Assembly: GCA_002336475.1 (NCBI GenBank)
Contig: DDCX01000047.1
Coordinates: forward strand, 1 to 12,703
Reading direction: 5' to 3'
Source: Flavobacteriales bacterium UBA1995
GTDB lineage: Bacteria; Bacteroidota; Bacteroidia; Flavobacteriales_D; Sanyastnellaceae
DNA length: 12,703 bases
Shown here: in pieces, positions 7,327 to 12,703 of the stretch
Layout of the letters: each line of letters opens with the position of its first letter
How positions within the stretch are numbered: the stretch's first letter is position 1
Position numbers and translations under genes: made by a program
Notes under the pieces: model-generated
What the model saw: the letters and a program-made list of their open reading frames with translations, nothing else
Database searches by the model: none
Told to the model about the DNA's origin: nothing

Positions 7327-9189
7327 TTATTGACGGAGCCAACGCAACGTGCGCTGATTCCCGCCGTCCGTGATTCGAATGAGGTACAGGCCCCGGCTGT
7401 TTGCGTGTGGAACAAATCGGCCAGAAGCTCCAGGCTGTGCATAATGAACAGCCTTGCCATTGGGGTCAAACACCTCAATGTTGGCATGGGGAGGCAACCC
7501 CTTTATTTGAAAGTTGTCGGTCCCGGGATTGGGGTAAAGGGTCGATTTTATGACATGGCGGTCTTCACGCGCCACTTCAGTGCTGCTGCACCCATCGACC
7601 CATGAAATCCCGTCCAGGTTCCAATCGGGGTCCATCGTCACGCACATGTGATCCAAGGCCGTCACGGCCACGTCGACGATGCGCGGCGTACCGCTGTAAT
7701 CAAAGGTGATCTGGGATTGAGGAGCGTACCACGATGCCCCCTGCAAGGTTCCGACGAGGTCATCATTGGTGCTGTTGCCCGCAACCACCCCCTCTCCTTC
7801 CGTCATGGCCCAGTGTCCCTGCAAAGCATCCCAATGGGGGTGAGTGGCATCCAAAGCACTGCAATGCCAAGCCCCGATGGTCTCCTCCGCGAGGACACCA
7901 TGCCAAAACCGCACCTCAGCAATCGCCCCTGTGTACCCGTATTCACCCATGATGTCAGCACCGAAGTACCAACCGCTGCCAACATCGATGTCGCCTACAG
8001 CTGAGATGTCCTCTTCCGAGGAAAACTCACCGTCGGTGTAGAGCCGCATCATGCCATCCCGATCAAAGGAACAGGACAAGGTGTGCCACTGACCATCCGC
8101 AATACCAGCTGTTCCATTGGCGTCTGCGCGTTCATTGCCGTCGCCGATGTTGACCTTCCAAGCCGGTCCATTGGGGTACTCAAAAGAGAACACGAAACCC
8201 GGATTGAGTCCGGTATTCCAGTCCTTATTGCCGATGATGGCCACATCGGGTGTGGCTTCTGTGCGGATGCGCACTTCGAGGGTGAAGTCTTGCTCCGTGC
8301 CCAATTGGAGCGCGGGACTCTCTTGAACGTGCACCGCATCGCCATTGCCTTCAAAACGCAACTCATCGGCACCTGGAGCAATGCAATTGACCGGTGCGGG
8401 AAGCACATCTAGCGTGTCTTTGAGCAGCACACTGCTGGCGACTGAAGCTCCGCTGGCGATGAAGAATATGGCCTCTTCTTCAATGGAGGTTCCGCCGTGG
8501 TTGTAGCCAATGCCTCCGTGGTCTGTGGAAGTTAGAACCAACCAATTTTCCGCCGCATAATTCGGGCGTTGCATCAGGGCGGTCATGACTTCGCCCACAA
8601 AGCCATCCGCCGCTTCAATCGCAGCAATGTATTGCGGGACCGCTGCATCGAATCCATATCCATGACCGTTGCCGTCTACCTCATCAAAGTGAAGAAACAT
8701 GGCATGAGGGTCTCCGTCCTGTAAAATGCCCACTGCAGCGTCCCTCACCGCAGCATCGCTGGAAACAGTGATGGCCTCATCGACATCCTCTCCAAGGATG
8801 TAGTCATTGATGGGCGCCCAGTGGCAAATTGAGTGGGTATTCAGCCCAGGGTTTTCGCTTTCGAGCCGCTTCATCAAGGAAGGGAACTCCTCATAGTTGC
8901 TGCCGACGAAGTTGTTGTTTGTCACCCCATGTGCACCTGACCAAACGCCGCACAGCATGGCGGACCAACCCGGACCGCTGTATGTGATGTCGTTGTTCAG
9001 GGCGTCTGGACTATAAACGCCATCTGCCATCAAGGCATCAAGGGCCGGGGTTTCGGCCGCTTCAAGACAATCGGGACGCACGCCATCAATCCCCAAAATC
9101 AAAACGCGGGATTCACCAGTTTGGCCCATCACCAAATGGCCGATACACAAGAAAACCAAGGTGACTGCTAACATAAAATGCCTCATCAT
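7327..9189 (-). CDS. Secreted type I phosphodiesterase/alkaline-phosphatase-fold enzyme with LamG and T9SS domains
   Basis: A 620-residue protein. Signal peptide about 1-22. Residues 27-260 match the type I phosphodiesterase/nucleotide pyrophosphatase branch of the alkaline phosphatase superfamily: Asp35 in LILGIDGVRPD, a likely nucleophile Ser71 in TYSGPGWSAMLCG (Thr69 less likely), then Asp172 and His176 (DGNGHGYG) and Asp223, His224 and His231 (STDHGGIGYNHGG) as the two-zinc ligands. All ligand positions appear present, so it should be active on phosphate mono- or diesters; the substrate is unknown. Residues about 280-470 form a LamG/concanavalin-like domain (DFTLEVRIRTE, GQWHTLSCSFDRDGMMRLYTDG, GAIAEVRFW), usually sugar- or protein-binding. 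A type A T9SS sorting domain begins at LYPNP (551-555). The protein is probably surface-attached or released. It leads a leftward pair with the FISUMP gene and is divergent from the hydrolase at 9269. Met2 or Met6 could also be the start. Confidence 0.9.
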   Translation of the reverse strand: MMRHFMLAVTLVFLCIGHLVMGQTGESRVLILGIDGVRPDCLEAAETPALDALMADGVYSPDALNNDITYSGPGWSAMLCGVWSGAHGVTNNNFVGSNYEEFPSLMKRLESENPGLNTHSICHWAPINDYILGEDVDEAITVSSDAAVRDAAVGILQDGDPHAMFLHFDEVDGNGHGYGFDAAVPQYIAAIEAADGFVGEVMTALMQRPNYAAENWLVLTSTDHGGIGYNHGGTSIEEEAIFFIASGASVASSVLLKDTLDVLPAPVNCIAPGADELRFEGNGDAVHVQESPALQLGTEQDFTLEVRIRTEATPDVAIIGNKDWNTGLNPGFVFSFEYPNGPAWKVNIGDGNERADANGTAGIADGQWHTLSCSFDRDGMMRLYTDGEFSSEEDISAVGDIDVGSGWYFGADIMGEYGYTGAIAEVRFWHGVLAEETIGAWHCSALDATHPHWDALQGHWAMTEGEGVVAGNSTNDDLVGTLQGASWYAPQSQITFDYSGTPRIVDVAVTALDHMCVTMDPDWNLDGISWVDGCSSTEVAREDRHVIKSTLYPNPGTDNFQIKGLPPHANIEVFDPNGKAVHYAQPGASGRFVPHANSRGLYLIRITDGGNQRTLRWLRQ

Positions 9190-9241
9190 GGTCGGGAAGT
9201 TAACCGGGATCTGTTGCCCCGCAGCGTTTTGGCAAATGCGC

Positions 9242-9250
9242 TATAGTTTG
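9242..9250 (+). promoter_or_regulatory. Possible -7 promoter element (TATAGTTTG)
   Basis: TATAGTTTG lies 18 bases before the ATG at 9269, in the 79-base gap between divergent genes. It resembles TAnnTTTG with one extra base. A TTG at 9214-9216 sits 25 bases upstream, somewhat farther than the usual -33 spacing, so the call is tentative. Confidence 0.35.
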
Positions 9251-9268
9251 CGGACATAGCCTTCGGTC

Positions 9269-10543
9269 ATGAATACCCACTTCAGAATGCCTGCAAAATC
9301 GGTTCTTACCCTCACTGCGATTGCTGCAGTCCTGACATCCATCAACGCCCAACCCGATTGCAACGGCGAGCGTTACCGCTATACGTCCACCCATGACAAT
9401 GTATCGGTTTCCGAAGATCATGTTTACGGCAACAACGTTACCGCCTTGGGCGTCAACACGGAGCTGGTCTTCGATTTCTATGAGGCGGTGGACAATGCAG
9501 CAGCCGATCGTCCTTTGATCATCCTCGCGCATGGAGGATTTTTTCTCGCCGGCTCCAATGACGGCGCTGATGTGGTACCCCTCTGCGAGGACTTCGCCCG
9601 CATGGGCTACGCTGTGGCCAGCATATCCTACCGATTGGGCATCGCCAATTTACTCGACCTGGAAAATGAGCTGATCCGGGCGGTGTGGCGCGGTGTCCAC
9701 GACGGACGGGCCGCCGTGCGCTACTTCCGCAAATCGGTGGAGGAAGAGGGCAATCCCTGGGGCATCGACCCCGATCGAATTTACATGGGCGGTGTCTCCG
9801 CAGGTGGCTTTCTGGCCGTTCACCATGCTTACGTCGACGATGAATCCGAAATCCCCGCCATCATCGACCAATCCCAGCCTGGCATGGGCGGCGGTTTAGA
9901 GGGCGAGTCAGGCAATCCGGGCTTCAGTTCAGAAGTAGCAGGCATCTTCAACGTCTCTGGTGCACTCAAGGATGCGAATTGGATGCAGCCGGGCGATGCG
10001 CCCCTCGTCTCCGTGCATGGCACCGACGACGGCACGGTTCCTTACGGCTCCGGTTCCGTAGCCCTCTTGGGCTTCAACGTGACCGAAGTTGACGGCAGCG
10101 CCACCCTCCACGAGCGCGCCGAAGAAATCGGGCTCACCCATTGCTTTGTCACCATTGACGGCGCAGGGCACGTCCCCCACGTCACCAATGCCGACGCCTA
10201 CGACGTGACGCTATCCACGGTCGCGGGAGCACTCTCCTCTTGGATCTGCGCTTCCTATCCCAACCAATGCGGCGGGTACGATTACACCAGCGAAATCCGC
10301 GAGCAGGTCGCGGCAGCAGTGCGCATGTACCCCAACCCCGCCTCAGGTGGAGAAGTCACCCTTGTTCAGTCCAACGCAGGGGGTGATTGGGTCGCGCGCA
10401 TCCGGGATGCCCAAGGCCGCGAAGTCGCCCTGCACCGCGGTACAGGACCGCAGTCCACCCTCAATGTTCGAAGCCTTCCCGCTGGGATGTACGTCATCGA
10501 TGTAGAAGCCTGGGGCTGGCGACAACCGCTCATCCTTCGCTGA
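9269..10543 (+). CDS. Secreted alpha/beta-hydrolase (carboxylesterase-like) with T9SS signal
   Basis: A 424-residue protein. Signal peptide about 1-27 (ending TSINA). Residues 80-325 form an alpha/beta-hydrolase of the esterase/lipase type: oxyanion motif AHGGFF (87-92), nucleophile elbow GGVSAGG with Ser177, acid Asp254 in HGTDDGTVPYG, and His301 in GAGHVPH. The triad is complete, so an esterase acting on short acyl or acetyl esters, perhaps on polysaccharides, is likely; specificity cannot be read. Residues 353-424 form a type A T9SS sorting domain (MYPNPAS, DAQGREVALH, LPAGMYVIDVE), so export to the surface is expected. Met7 (9287) is an alternative start that keeps the signal peptide. The lipoprotein gene starts 29 bases after its stop, so an operon is possible. 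It is divergent from the phosphodiesterase, with 79 bases between the starts. Confidence 0.9.
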   Translation: MNTHFRMPAKSVLTLTAIAAVLTSINAQPDCNGERYRYTSTHDNVSVSEDHVYGNNVTALGVNTELVFDFYEAVDNAAADRPLIILAHGGFFLAGSNDGADVVPLCEDFARMGYAVASISYRLGIANLLDLENELIRAVWRGVHDGRAAVRYFRKSVEEEGNPWGIDPDRIYMGGVSAGGFLAVHHAYVDDESEIPAIIDQSQPGMGGGLEGESGNPGFSSEVAGIFNVSGALKDANWMQPGDAPLVSVHGTDDGTVPYGSGSVALLGFNVTEVDGSATLHERAEEIGLTHCFVTIDGAGHVPHVTNADAYDVTLSTVAGALSSWICASYPNQCGGYDYTSEIREQVAAAVRMYPNPASGGEVTLVQSNAGGDWVARIRDAQGREVALHRGTGPQSTLNVRSLPAGMYVIDVEAWGWRQPLILR

Positions 10544-10559
10544 ACATGCCCCGAAATAT

Positions 10560-10566
10560 TACCTTG
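10560..10566 (+). promoter_or_regulatory. Possible -7 promoter element (TACCTTG)
   Basis: TACCTTG ends six bases before the ATG at 10573 and is one T short of TAnnTTTG. If real, the lipoprotein/barrel pair could be transcribed separately from the hydrolase, and it supports the 10573 start over 10546. Confidence 0.3.
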
Positions 10567-10572
10567 CCCACC

Positions 10573-10998
10573 ATGACCAAAACCCTATTGGCAGCCGTTT
10601 TGACAGTTGCCGTCGCCACGGGGTGCACGACTTCGACCATTCGAAGCACCCAATTGGCCCAAGGCGTGGCCCTGATTGACATCGAGCCTGTCAAGGCCCG
10701 GTGCGTCGTAGACACAACGCAAACCTTGCAGGCTGTCTCTCAAACACGCACCATCCTCGGCCTTTTCCGCTCGGGAGACCACGAATTTGCAGAGTACCCC
10801 GGCATGGTTTTTCGCCAAGGTCCGGCCATGCGCGAGCGTCGGGCTGCGGTCCACAAAGCCATCAAGGGCACAGATTTCGATGTCATGGTCAACCCCAAAT
10901 ACATCGTCCAGCAGAAGCGCCGTCCCTTTGTCCGGACCGTCACCGTGCAGGTGGCGGGGTACGGTGGACGCCTCGTATTTGAACAACCTGAACCATGA
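10573..10998 (+). CDS. Small lipoprotein of unknown function
   Basis: A 141-residue protein. The start at 10573 gives a classic lipoprotein signal (MTKTLLAAVLTVAVATGC) with lipobox ATGC and Cys18; the in-frame ATG at 10546 would add nine residues. I do not recognise the mature part. It has a central charged segment (AMRERRAAVHKAIKG, 85-99) and a C-terminal beta-rich end: FDVMVNPKYIVQQKRR, then TVTVQVAGYGGRLVF. This layout, with an A-x-K-A helix then a V-NPKY strand and a TV-V-GY strand, resembles small Bacteroidota lipoproteins, but that is inference. Its stop overlaps the next gene's start (ATGA), so the two products are probably made together and may interact at the outer membrane. Confidence 0.82.
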   Translation: MTKTLLAAVLTVAVATGCTTSTIRSTQLAQGVALIDIEPVKARCVVDTTQTLQAVSQTRTILGLFRSGDHEFAEYPGMVFRQGPAMRERRAAVHKAIKGTDFDVMVNPKYIVQQKRRPFVRTVTVQVAGYGGRLVFEQPEP

Positions 10999-11945
10999 GT
11001 CTAAAACCGATACGCTCCGTGCGATGGACGGCCGCGTTTCTGCTGCTGGGGCCACTCCCCTTGGCCGCCCAACAACTCGACGACAGCCTACTCGACCAGG
11101 CTGAAGAACGCCCCGCCAGGCAATGGGATTGGAACGCCGGCGAAGCGGGAATCTGGAACGTTTGGTTGGAATTGGATGCCGGCACCATTGAGCAGTTTGA
11201 CAACCGCACCACCAACAACATCCGCCAGGTGGCCACCTTGGGGCACGCGGAGTGGAGCGACAACACCCTCACCATGGCGATGAACCGGATCGACAACTCC
11301 GGCTTTAGCAATGTCGTCGACAATCAAGGATGGTACGTTCCCAACGCCGTGCGCGTGGGAGCTGCCCGTCAGGTTTGGAAAGGCCTATCCGCAGGAATAC
11401 AGCTGGGACGCGCCTGGTCACCGGCTTACATCAACTGCGTGCGTGCCGACGGCGAGGCTGTGGTGGCCAGCTGGAACCAGGTCCGATTTGCCGATCTGGT
11501 GGACCAATACCTCTACTACGACGACCTCTACGACGGAGACCAATGGCGCTACGAAAATGACGGTGTTTTTGGAGAGGGCATCACCGGCTGGCGCGCGGAA
11601 ATCGTGTTGCAACAAGAACTCGCCCACGGATTGGGATGGACGGCAAGCCTGGGGACGACCGTGGGACTCAAGCGGGAACTTGAGTCCCGCACTGCCGCTT
11701 TGTTTGGCAGCCAAGGACTGTTGCCCGAAGATGAGCTCGGCCCCACCTTGACCCCCACCTCCATTGCAGCGGCGCCTTCCTCTGCATCGCTGGGCGCCAC
11801 CTACCGCAGCGGGCCTGCCGTTGTAGGACTGTCGTGGTCGAGCGTGTTCATCAGCGGCAGCGGCCGCAACGATTGGGTGATACTCGGCGCCGAAGCCATC
11901 GCACCGATGAACCAGATGCGCCTTCGCCTCGGCATGACTTTCTAA
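10995..11945 (+). CDS. Putative outer-membrane beta-barrel-like protein
   Basis: A 316-residue protein with a signal peptide (about 1-25, ending GPLPLAAQ). I do not recognise a named family. Evidence for an outer-membrane or surface barrel is the alternating hydrophobic/polar strands in the second half (for example GWRAEIVLQQELAHGLGW, then SLGTTVGLKRELE, and ATYRSGPAVVGLSWSSV) and a C-terminus ending in aromatic Phe (MRLRLGMTF), as in many barrels. A Tyr/Asp-rich loop (YLYYDDLYDGDQWRYEND, about 172-189) may be surface-exposed. Its ATG overlaps the lipoprotein TGA, implying translational coupling. A strong inverted repeat lies inside the gene at 11663-11688. The membrane location is inference only; a soluble periplasmic beta-rich protein is also possible. 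Confidence 0.75.
   Translation: MSLKPIRSVRWTAAFLLLGPLPLAAQQLDDSLLDQAEERPARQWDWNAGEAGIWNVWLELDAGTIEQFDNRTTNNIRQVATLGHAEWSDNTLTMAMNRIDNSGFSNVVDNQGWYVPNAVRVGAARQVWKGLSAGIQLGRAWSPAYINCVRADGEAVVASWNQVRFADLVDQYLYYDDLYDGDQWRYENDGVFGEGITGWRAEIVLQQELAHGLGWTASLGTTVGLKRELESRTAALFGSQGLLPEDELGPTLTPTSIAAAPSSASLGATYRSGPAVVGLSWSSVFISGSGRNDWVILGAEAIAPMNQMRLRLGMTF
11663..11688. repeat. Perfect 10-bp inverted repeat, hairpin within barrel gene
   Basis: GGGACTCAAG and CTTGAGTCCC flank a 6-base loop (CGGGAA). One G-U pair and one G-C pair extend the stem to 11661-11690, giving 12 base pairs. It falls in codons for GLKRELESR. No T-tract follows, so it is not a standard intrinsic terminator. It could be chance, a regulatory RNA fold, or a protein-binding palindrome. 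Confidence 0.7.
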
Positions 11946-11951
11946 AGCCCG

Positions 11952-11965
11952 GATGCCGCTGCATC
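11952..11965. terminator. Small hairpin between convergent stops
   Basis: GATGC-CGCT-GCATC forms a 5-bp stem in the 18-base gap between the barrel stop and the methyltransferase stop, overlapping the latter. It could weakly end both transcripts, but it is short and has no U-tract on either strand. Confidence 0.25.
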
Positions 11966-12703
11966 ACACCTTGCGTGCGCGGATCGCATAGCAGTGCGGC
12001 AAGCGCTGCTGGGCCCTTTCCGCGAGAACAAATTCACCCGGTGCCCGCTCTACCATGCCGGCCAAGGGATACGGGGAGTGGTCATACTCTTCAAACAACG
12101 TGACCTCCAGTCCCACTTTCCTCATTGCGGCCAGCACGTCCGATAGACTGTGGTCCCAGTAGCACGAGGTAATCTCCACATCCTCCCCCCCGTCCGTATA
12201 TGTTCCCTTTTGCGTCTCAACGTCGGGCTCAGCAGAATGGAAGTAATCCACCGGGGCCTGCTGGTCAAACAGCCAAATGAGGGGGTGGAATTCAACCAAA
12301 ATCAATGCTCCACCAGGCGACAGGTGGTGGGCGGCAACCCGCATCCAAGCGGCGACATCCGGAACCCACCCCAGCACACCATAGCTCGCAAAAACGGCAT
12401 CCACGGTCTTTCCAAGATTGAGCTCCAAAACGTTGCTCAGCACAAACTGCGCCGAAAGGCCCAGCTCGTCTGCGGTCTCTCGGGCGACCTGCAGCGCAGC
12501 GTCCGAAAAGTCCACGCCCGTCACATCCGCCCCCATGCGGGCCAGCGACAGAGAGTCTTGTCCGAAGTGGCATTGCAGGTGCAGGATGGACCGGCCCACC
12601 ACATCACCGAGTAACGCGACCTCAAAAGGCTTGAGCGAAGTACCCCCCGCTTTGAAGCCGGGCATGTCATAGAAATCCGAAGCCACGTGAACCTCCGTGC
12701 GCC
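11964..12703 (-). CDS. SAM-dependent methyltransferase, class I, N-terminus beyond window
   Basis: A partial gene whose start lies beyond 12703. A GTG at 12684-12686 could be read as a start, but the frame stays open to the window edge and reads RTEVHVASDFYDMPGFKAG, which fits the known N-terminal region of this family, so the GTG is an internal Val. Visible domain: a Rossmann-fold motif I of the form HLQCHFGQDSLSLARMGA with TGVDFS (acidic end of strand 2), a later DAVFASYGVLGWV (motif II-like), then HHLSPGGALILVEFHPL. This family lacks the textbook GxGxG motif but keeps the LQCHFGQD signature. It is a small-molecule or unknown-substrate methyltransferase in the cytosol; the substrate cannot be told. 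It is convergent with the barrel gene, 18 bases apart. Confidence 0.85.
   Translation of the reverse strand, partial: RTEVHVASDFYDMPGFKAGGTSLKPFEVALLGDVVGRSILHLQCHFGQDSLSLARMGADVTGVDFSDAALQVARETADELGLSAQFVLSNVLELNLGKTVDAVFASYGVLGWVPDVAAWMRVAAHHLSPGGALILVEFHPLIWLFDQQAPVDYFHSAEPDVETQKGTYTDGGEDVEITSCYWDHSLSDVLAAMRKVGLEVTLFEEYDHSPYPLAGMVERAPGEFVLAERAQQRLPHCYAIRARKV

Noticed and set aside
6677..7333. A 218-codon plus-strand frame over the FISUMP gene
   Set aside because: It is antisense to a gene with clear dockerin-like and FISUMP motifs, and it has no recognisable domain.
1..12703. Defence, phage, CRISPR or transposon system
   Set aside because: No direct-repeat arrays, integrase, transposase, nuclease or helicase motifs were seen on either strand.

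Overview
The window most likely comes from a marine member of the Bacteroidota, probably the Flavobacteriales. Several exported proteins carry C-terminal type IX secretion (T9SS) sorting domains with the LYPNP/MYPNP hallmark. Others carry the Cys-rich GCTDPxACNYDP modules, dockerin-like calcium loops and FISUMP domains that are common in that group. Starts lack obvious Shine-Dalgarno sequences, and some have AT-rich elements resembling the Bacteroidota -7 box (TAnnTTTG). The species cannot be told from the sequence. I see no rRNA, tRNA, CRISPR array, insertion sequence or phage gene, and no gene-free stretch longer than 300 bases.

Layout. Bases 1-3765 read leftward. In transcription order they hold a secreted bleomycin-hydrolase-like cysteine peptidase, a CotH-family protein with a T9SS signal, a small MORN/YwqK-type protein starting 4 bases after the CotH stop, and a decayed FISUMP gene cut by the left edge. 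Bases 3884-6073 hold a rightward choice-of-anchor-B protein with LVIVD repeats. Facing it is a leftward pair: a LamG-tailed phosphodiesterase (9189-7327) followed by an intact FISUMP/dockerin-like protein (7285-6134). Divergent from that pair, a rightward run begins at 9269: a T9SS alpha/beta-hydrolase, a small lipoprotein, and a barrel-like protein whose start overlaps the lipoprotein stop (ATGA). At the right edge a leftward SAM-dependent methyltransferase is cut at its N-terminus. It is the only gene here that looks cytosolic.

How the genes may work together. Almost every product is predicted to be exported, and three have typical T9SS signals, so this looks like a cell-surface/secretome region rather than a single pathway. 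The peptidase, esterase-like hydrolase and phosphodiesterase would suit extracellular scavenging of peptides, esters and phosphate esters. The LVIVD, FISUMP and LamG parts look like binding or structural modules. This grouping is inference.

Most worth a second look: the FISUMP gene broken by an internal deletion and frameshift, with an intact relative 6 kb away; an unusual C-terminal tail on the anchor-B protein; the uncharacterised lipoprotein/barrel pair; a perfect 10-bp inverted repeat inside the barrel gene; and the true 5' end of the methyltransferase, which lies outside the window. I found no convincing defence or mobile system.
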